This document shows, piece after piece, positions 19,301-26,757 of a stretch of 38,084 bases of DNA; position 1 is the first letter of the stretch, and every line of letters begins with the position of its first letter. The translations under genes were made by a program, and so were the position numbers. Source of the DNA: Candidatus Omnitrophota bacterium (GTDB lineage: Bacteria; Omnitrophota; Gorgyraeia; 2-01-FULL-45-10). The notes beneath the pieces are model-generated. The model made no database searches, was not told the origin of the DNA, and saw only the letters and a program-made list of their open reading frames with translations. Location of the stretch: assembly GCA_029004355.1 (NCBI GenBank), contig JAQURV010000003.1, positions 1 through 38,084 of the forward strand. Direction: 5' to 3'.

Positions 19301-22300
19301 TACGGGACTCCTGGGTGAAAAATATATACTTGATAACCTTATAGGGTCGCGCAGTCTCACCTTTGCCCGGAAGCTGGATATGATAACGAAGACATTCTTT
19401 GGAAGACGTTCGAATACCAGGGACCGTCTCCTGGCAGAGCTTTTGGAAAAGAACAAAGGTACCATAACGTACTCCGATATAGACAGTGTGCTTCCTAAGT
19501 TCAACAACAGGGACCTTAAAGAAAAGTATGCCCTGCTGGCTTTTGAGAAGAGGAGGCTGGAGGCGCCGCAAGATTTCGACACTCTCGATAAAGAGCTTAA
19601 GATGATACGCAGATATTTCCCCAGGTTATCGCTTACCAGAGACGACATATTACTGCAGCTTATAGATGAAAAAGCTACTCATCCCGATGACGTCAAAAGA
19701 GTACGCAGATATCTGTTAAGGGCACCGGAGAACATAAGGCGAAAGGCGCAGGCGGTTTCTGTCTTCGGCGGCACGGCTTTCGACGCCTATCTGGCCGAGC
19801 AGAAGCCTCAGGATAAGCTGGAATTTCTCTTGTGGGTCTTCAGGATGACGAACGAAAAACCTTTCTTTATCAAGCGGTTCGAGCACGAATACAATATCAA
19901 CCTGGATGTTCTGCGCGATATGCTGGCAAAAAAATCCGTCGGCCATTACGAGAATATCGGCGAAAGTTTTATGGACGAATTCCTGGAGAAGATACTCATA
20001 GGAGAGAAGGGCATATTCTTCGATCAGGATGCGAACGACAGGTTCTTTGTCGCATTATATGAAAAGATAATGCCCGGAGAGACCGACAGGCTGATGAAGG
20101 CGGTATATGATATGACGTTCAGCAAGGCCGATCCCGACCGCAAATTCGAGATAGTCTCCGCGCTATTGAAAAATTATTCAAAAGAAAGGGAAGTTACCGA
20201 AGGGTCTGTCAGGGGCCGGGCCGTAAGGATATTCCTCTCATCGCTGGGGCTCGTAGGGGCAAAGATGGGACAGTTCCTCTCCTCCAACGAAGATGTTCCT
20301 CAGGATATAAGGAAGGAATTGGCAGAGCTTAGGGACCGCGCGGCGCCGCTCAGTAAAGACATAATATTCGATATGATAGCGAAGATTTACGGAAGTTTTG
20401 ACAGGAGCCCCGTGAAAGAGATATTGCAGTGTATAGGCAGGGCATCCGTAAAGGTCGTTTATACGGCTGTTTTAAAAGACGGCAGGCGCGTTGTGATAAA
20501 GATGAAGAGGCCCGATGTCGAGAAGAGGATGGAGCAGGACATAGCGTTCCTGCGCAGTATCATATCCGACCCTGCCGTGAGGAGCGCCCTGGAAGCCAGG
20601 AAGATAAAGATACCGGAACAGCTGGCCGACCGCATATCCGAACTGATACGCGAAGAGATGAACTTCTCGCGGGAGGTGGCCAACCAGAACAGGCTGGCCG
20701 ACAGTTTAAAACCGCGGTTGTCACTGGCAAAGAGGACGCTCAACAGGATCGCGGAATTCAAGATATCCGGGATGTTTAAAACGCCACGCAAGAAATATAA
20801 TTTTACGGTGCCGGCAATATACAAAGTGGAGAACAATACTTTAATAATGGAAGAGGCCGCAAGGGGCCGGTCGATCACCGAGAGGGACGAAGACGGGCTG
20901 ATAGCCGCCGCAAGAGAGCTCTTGAGGCAGATATTTATAGATGGTTTCTACCACGCGGATCCTCACCTCGGTAACATATTTATCGATGACGCGACCGGTA
21001 CAATATTTTTTATCGATGCAGGATCCGCGGCATCGATATCGATCGCGAACAGGTATAAATTGTATCATCTCATGACTGCGCTTTACGATAGCGACAATGC
21101 AAAGGCGCTCAAGTTTGTGAGTAAGATAGCCGGGAGCGGCTTACCCGGACTGGAGCGCGGCATAAGCGCGATAGTCTCTTCCGATGAGAATATAGCGAAA
21201 CAGATAGTAGATATCTTTAAGCTGCTGGAAGATTCCGGCATAAAGGTTGACAAAGATTTCATGTCTATCCTGACATGTTTCGGCAAAGGCAAGCAGTTAT
21301 TCGACAAGGCGCTGCGGCCGAAGAAAAAGGCGCAAAGTGTCAAGGCTCCGCCCGCGGATATGGGCGGCAACTTCATCCCTATGGTGGACGGCGGCATGTT
21401 CGATGACGCCGCAACATCGCTTGTAGTGGCATGGGAATACAGGAATAGAGGGCCGATGTATGAAAATGCGTGGCGTAACCTGATAAGCGACCTCGGCGCC
21501 ATAGATGCGGACAGGCGGAGTGCAGTTATGGCAGCGCTGAAGATACAAAACCCGGCTGCGTGGGAAGCCGCGAACAAGGAGCTTGGGACCGCAAGTGTTA
21601 CTACTGCAGCGCCGCTCACTGCCGGAGCCGCCGAAGCGATGCTGCCTGCCGAAGAAAAAGGCGCCGTTAAACTACCTGAAAAGAAGCTGGAGAGCTGGTT
21701 AGTCGCCCGCGGGCAGAAACCGCCGATCAAATGGACGGTGGCGGGGGCATTGATGGACCGGGTGCTGTTGATAGGCGATTTCGATACTTCGGATCAATCC
21801 GTGCAGAATAATATATCCGCTCTGTTCATGCGGCAGGAACCGGGTGGCGCCGCGGCTATTGAAGAGGTGCTGGACGGATGTTCGGTAAAGCCGCAGGAGG
21901 TCCTGGATATAATCCTTGAGAGAAGACCGGTTGAGGTCCGCCAACTCGGCAAGGGCGGTTTCCGGTATGTCAACCATATCATTATAGAAACTACGAGCCG
22001 AAAATTCCATTTTACAGCCAGCACAAATTACGATCCGGAGGAGGAAGACGACTATCTGCGGACAGAGCAGGAATATAAGAACTTAAAAGAAGTTGAAAAA
22101 TCTCTGCCTAAAGGTCATGAGAACCGTTTCCAGAAGCCGTTTGCCATGCGCGGGTTCAGAATAGGCCAGATCAATTACAGGGTTATTTTTAAGGAGTATA
22201 TACCGGGGACGGACCTGTATAAAATTTTGCAAAAGCGCTTATCGGCGGATCTTACGCCCGATAATATCGATTCTTTATTAGCGGTAATGAAAGATTTCGG

Positions 22301-25300
22301 TTCCTGCTTCGGCGAAGTTTATACAACAACCGGAAGATTTATTACTGACGCCAGGCCGGATAACTTTGTGGCCGACGATTCAGAACTATTTCCGACCGTA
22401 AAGATAATCGATGCAGAGGACCTGAAAGGAATACCGCCGAGTAAAATATTATATTTAGCCGGCGAAGTGCTTACCTCCCTGGAAGCGATTATCGATAAGC
22501 ATCCGATGTCGAGGCGTATAGAACTGACGTATAAAGGCGGCAGGGAAGCGTTAAGGAACGATCTGTGGACAGCTTTCCTGACAGGATTTGTGGAATCATA
22601 TAAAGGGTTGGACCGCGAGGCGCTCTTAAAAGAGATCGGCCGTCCCGGCAGTGAAAGCAGGGAGACGGCTGCGGCTATACTGGGAACGATCCCTGTGATG
22701 CCTGCGCAAGCGCAGGGCGGAGAAGGCAGGATCGTCGCGGGAGCGGGTGGAGCGGCTAATATAGGTAAGGCCGTCAGCCTGTCATTCGCTCCAAGCGATA
22801 CGCCCGAAGATTTTGCTTTCGGCCCGGGCGGTAAATGGCAAGTTAGAGGAGGCAGGGTTACGTTAGGCGACGCTCAGGCAGAGGTAAGGATCATAGCCGG
22901 AGGCTTGACCGACCTGGGAGGTAATCCTATAGATGATGACGGCGTAGTGGTGAGAGGTAAAGACGGCAAGTTCTATATTATCATAAGAGCGGGACCGAAT
23001 AGCGCTGTTGCGCTTACCCACGAATTCATCGCATTCCTCGGAGTAGCAGGCGGAATAAGCGCCACACAAGAGATCGCCCTCCTCCATCAGTTGGCCAAAG
23101 ATAACGAAACCGACCAGGGCCTGCAGGATCTGGTCGCGCAAAGATATGCCACATTAAAAGAAGCCGAAACTCAAGCCGCGCTCGCCAAGTTAAATGAAGG
23201 GGAGGGCGTCGTGGTCGCGGTGAGAGACCAGGCTATGACTGCCGCCGCGGCGAGACTCTCTGCTGCTATGGAGACGCAGTCTTTTATAGCGACCGAACCA
23301 TTTGCTATCCCGGAAGGAGCAAAAGTTATATTTACCCAAGCATTCACAGCTAAAGGTGATGCAAAAGAAGCCATAAGACCTCTCGAGGCCTACTTTGAAC
23401 AAAATTTTGGCCATGAATGGGCGACATTGCTGGTATGGTCTTGCGTTGAGTTGGTTACGAACGGCCGTAAAGCCATAGAGTCCAGGCTGGCATCGGACGC
23501 GTTTGGTCCTCTAGAAAATTTAGACAAAAAGGGCAAACTTACGGCAGAAGAAGAAGCGTTTATTGAAGGAGCCAGGAATATAAGTAATGATAAGACGCGG
23601 GTCACGCTTGTTTGTTATGAGACCCCGGATGGATATATTCGGGTGGTTGTAGCGAATAATGCGGAGCTTAACGAAGATCTGGAGAAGAGAGTAAGCAGCG
23701 CCATGGTCGATCAGGTAGGTTTCGAAAAGATACTGGCTCACAAAGAATCGCCGTCACGCCTGATCGGCGGAGAGGTCGGTCTGCCCGGGGTCCGGGATTC
23801 GGTCGAAGGCGTCAAGATCGATAACATAAAAGGAGAATTATCGTATAGATCGGAAAACGGCTGGACTTCTTTTGAGATGAAACTGCCGAACCCGGTCACT
23901 ACCGCAATAGCTGTCGCGCCGTCAGCGCCGTCCGCGGTATCGTATGCAACGGCTTTTACGCCGGGAGTCTCTTCTGTCAGAGCGATTGGCCCGGATGGGG
24001 CGGAGATGCAGATAACTGTTCATGAGGATCTGGAAGAGATAGAGAGGATAGCCGCGCGGCATAATCTGGTGTTATCTTTTGCGGGCGGAACGGCCCGCCG
24101 GATGATCTCCGGGGATAATCCTGCACCTCAGTATTCCGACATAGACGTCGTGGTCCAGTTCCGGCCCGGTATGGCCGGAACCAGAGGAGTGGATGAGAAG
24201 ATAGTCGAGGTGGAAGCATTTGCCAAAGAGGTCCGCGAAAAGTTCGGCGAAAAAGGACCGCACCTTAAGATGGATATCGCAAATTACTCCCCGAGCGAGA
24301 GGACGGGCTATTGGTACCTTACTCCAAATCCATACGACAGGTTTGTGGATATCCGCGGCGTGACTATCGAACGGATGCTTACGTACCGCGATCAAAACGG
24401 CCAATGGACAGTCAGGGATGATGCGGACGAGCGCGGCGCCTATGTCAGAGATAGCAGAGAGAAGATCCTGCGCCTTACTCCCGTAAGCTTTGAAGGTCCC
24501 GTAACCCCATTTCTTAATCTGGAGTGCCCGTTGCGGTTCGCGCGGATAATGATGGACCGGCCGGGCATAAATGTTGATGAGGCTTCGTGGAATGAACTTA
24601 ATAAATATATAGCGGATAATTTTGATGATCTGGCGCGGGGAAGACAAGAGGTGGCTAAGACGCTTGCCAAAGTCTTTATCTATTACCAGAATATCCAGGA
24701 TATAGCCAAGATAACAAAGATTTTGGGAAGATTGGGCGAAGGCGATAAAAATCTGGCCGTGATGTTCGCCCCTGAGATAACCGCGATATCGAACGCCATC
24801 GCAAGCCGGCCGGCAAACAGCCCGGTCTTTTCGCCCGAAGAGTTGACCGCTGTCGCCGCCGGTGCAACTTCAGGCGTGCAGCCGCTGAAAATCAACCCGG
24901 AAGTCGAGGAGTGGAATTCCCAGTATGGTAAGGCTCTTGCCTGGACAAATACACAGCCCCTGCCTGGCGAGGTAAACTTAAGAGAGACAGAGAAGGAGGT
25001 TGCCAGAGAGACCGCTTCCGCGATCATTGCATTCAACGGAATGCCGGATGTAATAGATGAAGGCCTGCAGAGGGAATTGGCCGATTTTGGCCCCGCCTTC
25101 CCTAATATTGTCGGTCTGCCGGAAAACGAGGCGGTAATAAGGGAGGCCGTTGCCGGATATCTTCGCACGAACGAACCCGGATCCGAAAGTCAGATAGGAG
25201 ACATTACGACCGCCGTACTATTCCTTCTTAAAAATTGGAAGCCCAGGCAAGTCGCATCTAAGCAAATGATCAACGATGAGATATTACAATTGTCTTCGGA

Positions 25301-26432
25301 GCTCGCCGAATACGGGGTCAGGCGCTCGGAGATAAGCGCCTTGATTGCGGCCGGGCAAAAAGAGATAGACGTACTGGCCTCCGCGAAGGCAAGCCTCCAG
25401 GCCGCGAAAGGTACGGATGAATTTGCCGAATTGGTGAATACGTTGAAGACCAGGATAAGAGATCTCTTGAATAAACTGCCTAAAGCAGGGCACGAGTTCG
25501 TCACCACAGCTACTGTATATGACGAGCATGACAAAGAGTTCCATTCTATTTATGTTATTACCGCCGGAAGGGAAGATATCTTAAACGAAGGGGATACGGG
25601 TACGTTCACGGCCCGGGTCACTCCCGAAGGGCCGGTCGGCATATCGGTGGAGATAGTGCGCGCCGGAGAGGTGAAGGCGGCTGAACCGAATGATATCCTT
25701 AAGCGCAGGGAAGCTATCACCGCGGCGAGCAATTATGTCAGGGAGCGCAATGCTATCGTGAAGATATTGGTGGGCGTACTGCCGAAAGACAAGATGAACG
25801 AGGCCAAGGTCCAGAGAGCCGTTAGCGATGTGGACGATGAGTTCGTTAAGAGAGGTTACGGAGAGAGAGACGATAACCAGGCGATCACGAAATTTGTAAT
25901 CGCCCTCAAGGACGACATGAAGACCATAGATTACGAGAAGACGAGAGAAAATATCATAAAGGCGCTCGGCATGAACTATCGCATGCATCTGAAGGAAGGC
26001 AGGAAGAGACACTTCGTCGTCTACGTGCCGAAGATAGCCGGCACAAGCACGGAGGGCCTCATCGACGACGAGATATTAAAGAAAGAGATCGATAATACCA
26101 ACACCACTCTGGTGCCGGACGCTTATACCGATTGTCAGGTAACCGATACCGTAAGGCATTACCCGGATATAGTAGGGCGCGCCATATTGGCCAGACTCAT
26201 CGTGCAGGGCCAGGAAGCGGAGAATGACAATAATATCCAGGCCAGGAACGAGATCCTCGGTACGGCGAAGACATTCTTGGAGAACATATCCGATAACGAC
26301 ATGAGCCGTATCGAGACGATGAAAGACCTGATGACCGAATTACGGAAGGCCGGACTGATGATCAGGCCGATAGATTATTCCGATATCGACGAGTGGAGGG
26401 CGATGCAGATCGCCGCCGCGTCATCGGTGTAA
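13332..26432 (+). CDS. Giant multidomain exported protein (Tiki/ChaN-like, TM segments, M48-like metalloprotease, UbiB/ABC1-like kinase, second kinase-like domain, GHKL-like ATPase, nucleotidyltransferase-like domain)
   Basis: Uninterrupted ORF (track starts at TTG 13257, 4391 aa). ATG 13332 gives a signal peptide MLDARSDSYVRLISRKPFKVVVSLITVVAFLFNTVSYDIAWA|GRT. Motifs: HEIRH, VGAKMGQFLSSNEDVPQDI, FYHADPHLGNIFI, ITDARPDNFVADD, CVELVTNGRKAI, GGTARRMI..YSDIDVVV. Confidence 0.9.
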   Translation: MLDARSDSYVRLISRKPFKVVVSLITVVAFLFNTVSYDIAWAGRTPSELTSVGSDRAVSPVSPGIFKELNVETFNLPQSLGTVKDSWSPSGSAAVRQTVIHIQDAHCNYYAQHTIAAILEYLTKEYGISEVNLEGGAREYDLSTFTSIDDKEARERIADHFVKEGVVSGAEYFAANNPEKVSLWGVEDPKLYMENLKVYRDSLEYKDDTDKLLKNLNYMLTSLKMKIYPKDLLELDLKYNQYKAGNIEFKDYLNYLAANSKDKLIDIKAFPNIFLLNQALKEESGIDFNKANNERDRLIDMLGKKLSKNGLKELVEKTVEFKGERISQGEFYRYLVNKSKEAGLSVENFPDLEKYIVYISSYAAVDKAKIIDEVAALENKIRDCLIRNEKERELDRLSRNLAILKNIFNISLTRADYQYYKSNEAAFAMKNYISFINREAPLCNINAKLDDGITRLDGYRADISKFYLYSFKRDEVFLKKMKVKKSAIIITGGFHTENLCEQLREKNIAYISLVPNFKTSEGYECPYYGLLAGKQDTLDNRITTVLGSSLAVASIWNALGVDVEGMSIRKQYQRQAWLLEAVGKNERVVLFRQDVDGLKEVVIVRGLNVVELSAEEIREFDLPRVDAAKAPGAAPLVDVGRITSSETTFIGIAKFLLSLPLNINVSRMTNAANRPELQERALIATAVLNKGKLEGYLSEHPVNLTETSPGQFLLNGDASLLAVARAAGIKTIPAIISAPSAVAAEPELAAPAQEPNVVSWFPDDGEWTQNAWLREAGIAIFVAGSVWTMLPMLPLAGLEGYVEYIISAVAAITYNLPNRTRALDPKVLSLTAGVFGAAYLLITNPILGLIALVGLMITHRHINLPGLSQPAAPPAIAKPETVNAGLFVRLRSGLNNRWNSLSPGMKIITGGSMLIGSSILIGLTLYGTIPAIPILTYMLMPLFSGTAAVGAGATMLGAMLPIAKPAASRKAPSVAPRKGVIDIPIVTTETRKRLIADRLGIDFDRMGEWERKNPAKAKIVNERLVEISQLVERNRVRLQKMAAEEIVVDPNDPQFANLYAETKEIIDDLLRAYGFNPANFNLFLMDSTSENAFAVNYGNTIGVNIGLIKFILEGGGSKDALAFVLAHEIRHVAQWIDDCVEGKTLDPFYSLLDQPIKEYDADLALELMDKAGYSVRDAGFFFDKLLERGEKKKPFARYFGFLSHPPTIDRLRKIIRSSRKYFWLNFFNKAKMFSTDARGEALNNRSKIRRFQEEVAACSTVTQAIECLRNAGTREEFIFALMVAIQHQTGVNVAIALQLFFSKFDVKESMHKEFYKALFTTIKQDMAQIMGPSHVRGWYEAAEGVYQELELLFASAPMSEIIKFFSIEMPRSMKFDIYGREMKERTDINYAAITSATSAALKSYIEKLARSKRDINLSELIELIDLFRMRRAEGDAYNSAMLSRDIESAFESMILAFLNILNEQVKGGKTVSDADLDKIFLLIEDLKGSYGTGEAAVSALCGFMKNATLENKIKIMEWVNKGDGEKANDYRDYFFHQMARNPSFIDILPGMGRDPRADIDALFSSPYFTKHAIFSEVRIGENQQMFRINMLMAALKNLKARYDLSDEAMLDLYEYVLSKMSGFVIRNGIGRIYERPGKFGRLRSAGGISAVAGGSVEAVYNELYDAIKWLKPLKARLATDPAIPQDVSDDIKTLIYFYNLGGVLGFRDIREEFGYIQGRASNGRGPALTHRDVEAFYNMLMSKRDGIEARYEEAENYKKDERWNKYTLPFALFLYADGAALDRDQMRYHGYDSDEKTRFGRFEGEFSDFSVMSSSLDTAYLRTPVERGRGVNRVLMSGEDAASLAGIFDYILLSDKDSGALLNELLSRLPPSVYRNFALYILFAEKVMARECGVRLDRSRIFELSYMQGAIDRLDVEKKKTVLRFLSRILPNMVPDSEMAWLNFPAAKMAGEVEDDEKRRIESEYRRDAARYYPAEYAEFGGPLSQMDIFTGLLGEKYILDNLIGSRSLTFARKLDMITKTFFGRRSNTRDRLLAELLEKNKGTITYSDIDSVLPKFNNRDLKEKYALLAFEKRRLEAPQDFDTLDKELKMIRRYFPRLSLTRDDILLQLIDEKATHPDDVKRVRRYLLRAPENIRRKAQAVSVFGGTAFDAYLAEQKPQDKLEFLLWVFRMTNEKPFFIKRFEHEYNINLDVLRDMLAKKSVGHYENIGESFMDEFLEKILIGEKGIFFDQDANDRFFVALYEKIMPGETDRLMKAVYDMTFSKADPDRKFEIVSALLKNYSKEREVTEGSVRGRAVRIFLSSLGLVGAKMGQFLSSNEDVPQDIRKELAELRDRAAPLSKDIIFDMIAKIYGSFDRSPVKEILQCIGRASVKVVYTAVLKDGRRVVIKMKRPDVEKRMEQDIAFLRSIISDPAVRSALEARKIKIPEQLADRISELIREEMNFSREVANQNRLADSLKPRLSLAKRTLNRIAEFKISGMFKTPRKKYNFTVPAIYKVENNTLIMEEAARGRSITERDEDGLIAAARELLRQIFIDGFYHADPHLGNIFIDDATGTIFFIDAGSAASISIANRYKLYHLMTALYDSDNAKALKFVSKIAGSGLPGLERGISAIVSSDENIAKQIVDIFKLLEDSGIKVDKDFMSILTCFGKGKQLFDKALRPKKKAQSVKAPPADMGGNFIPMVDGGMFDDAATSLVVAWEYRNRGPMYENAWRNLISDLGAIDADRRSAVMAALKIQNPAAWEAANKELGTASVTTAAPLTAGAAEAMLPAEEKGAVKLPEKKLESWLVARGQKPPIKWTVAGALMDRVLLIGDFDTSDQSVQNNISALFMRQEPGGAAAIEEVLDGCSVKPQEVLDIILERRPVEVRQLGKGGFRYVNHIIIETTSRKFHFTASTNYDPEEEDDYLRTEQEYKNLKEVEKSLPKGHENRFQKPFAMRGFRIGQINYRVIFKEYIPGTDLYKILQKRLSADLTPDNIDSLLAVMKDFGSCFGEVYTTTGRFITDARPDNFVADDSELFPTVKIIDAEDLKGIPPSKILYLAGEVLTSLEAIIDKHPMSRRIELTYKGGREALRNDLWTAFLTGFVESYKGLDREALLKEIGRPGSESRETAAAILGTIPVMPAQAQGGEGRIVAGAGGAANIGKAVSLSFAPSDTPEDFAFGPGGKWQVRGGRVTLGDAQAEVRIIAGGLTDLGGNPIDDDGVVVRGKDGKFYIIIRAGPNSAVALTHEFIAFLGVAGGISATQEIALLHQLAKDNETDQGLQDLVAQRYATLKEAETQAALAKLNEGEGVVVAVRDQAMTAAAARLSAAMETQSFIATEPFAIPEGAKVIFTQAFTAKGDAKEAIRPLEAYFEQNFGHEWATLLVWSCVELVTNGRKAIESRLASDAFGPLENLDKKGKLTAEEEAFIEGARNISNDKTRVTLVCYETPDGYIRVVVANNAELNEDLEKRVSSAMVDQVGFEKILAHKESPSRLIGGEVGLPGVRDSVEGVKIDNIKGELSYRSENGWTSFEMKLPNPVTTAIAVAPSAPSAVSYATAFTPGVSSVRAIGPDGAEMQITVHEDLEEIERIAARHNLVLSFAGGTARRMISGDNPAPQYSDIDVVVQFRPGMAGTRGVDEKIVEVEAFAKEVREKFGEKGPHLKMDIANYSPSERTGYWYLTPNPYDRFVDIRGVTIERMLTYRDQNGQWTVRDDADERGAYVRDSREKILRLTPVSFEGPVTPFLNLECPLRFARIMMDRPGINVDEASWNELNKYIADNFDDLARGRQEVAKTLAKVFIYYQNIQDIAKITKILGRLGEGDKNLAVMFAPEITAISNAIASRPANSPVFSPEELTAVAAGATSGVQPLKINPEVEEWNSQYGKALAWTNTQPLPGEVNLRETEKEVARETASAIIAFNGMPDVIDEGLQRELADFGPAFPNIVGLPENEAVIREAVAGYLRTNEPGSESQIGDITTAVLFLLKNWKPRQVASKQMINDEILQLSSELAEYGVRRSEISALIAAGQKEIDVLASAKASLQAAKGTDEFAELVNTLKTRIRDLLNKLPKAGHEFVTTATVYDEHDKEFHSIYVITAGREDILNEGDTGTFTARVTPEGPVGISVEIVRAGEVKAAEPNDILKRREAITAASNYVRERNAIVKILVGVLPKDKMNEAKVQRAVSDVDDEFVKRGYGERDDNQAITKFVIALKDDMKTIDYEKTRENIIKALGMNYRMHLKEGRKRHFVVYVPKIAGTSTEGLIDDEILKKEIDNTNTTLVPDAYTDCQVTDTVRHYPDIVGRAILARLIVQGQEAENDNNIQARNEILGTAKTFLENISDNDMSRIETMKDLMTELRKAGLMIRPIDYSDIDEWRAMQIAAASSV
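13449..13529 (+). other. Conserved structured element e2: hairpin plus T-run inside the giant gene's early coding region
   Basis: GCTTGGGCTGGCA/TGTCAGCCCGGGC outer stem, GAACGCCC, TCAGAGC-[TTACTAGCGTCG]-GCTCTGA inner hairpin, then ATTTTT; shares loops with e3. Confidence 0.7.
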
Positions 26433-26448
26433 AAAAAGGTTTCTATCG

Positions 26449-26520
26449 CCGGGTTGGCGGAACGCCCTTGGGGACTTACTAGCGTCGGTTCCCAATAAGA
26501 GCTGCCAACCCGGACTTTTT
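26449..26520 (+). terminator. Conserved structured element e3 / intrinsic terminator after the giant gene
   Basis: CCGGGTTGGC/GCCAACCCGG, GAACGCCC, TTGGGGAC-[TTACTAGCGTCG]-GTTCCCAA, then ACTTTTT; 17 nt after the stop codon. Confidence 0.75.
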
Positions 26521-26521
26521 C

Positions 26522-26628
26522 GGTTCTGCGAGGCATCCCCTCTCGGGGCCGTGCCTCGCAGGGACGCGCAATTTTCAGCCATGTGAAAATTGCGCGTCCC
26601 TGCGAACCACTCGACACACCACATTTCT
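26522..26628. repeat. Palindromic repeat (R2, copy 2), partly inverted relative to copy 1
   Basis: 21-bp perfect stem CGCAGGGACGCGCAATTTTCA (26557-26577)/TGAAAATTGCGCGTCCCTGCG (26584-26604); TGCGAGGCA/TGCCTCGCA; the reverse complement of 26566-26628 matches 12741-12802. Confidence 0.85.
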
Positions 26629-26669
26629 GTTGCCGAGGAGAAAATTTTATTAAATTTATTTACCTTTCC

Positions 26670-26698
26670 TTGCCATTTACGCGGTTTCATGGTATACT
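26670..26698 (+). promoter_or_regulatory. Putative promoter of smc
   Basis: TTGCCA (26670-26675), 17-bp spacer, TATACT (26693-26698). Confidence 0.6.
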
Positions 26699-26757
26699 TT
26701 TATACGTTTTAGTACGCGTTCATACTAATTATATCTTTATAACCGAATTATATATAA

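Noticed and set aside
26449-26520. e3 as an integron attC site
   Set aside because: It is a folded site with variable stems, but the RYYYAAC/GTRRRY core boxes are not present in the right positions and no integrase is in the window; kept only as an analogy.
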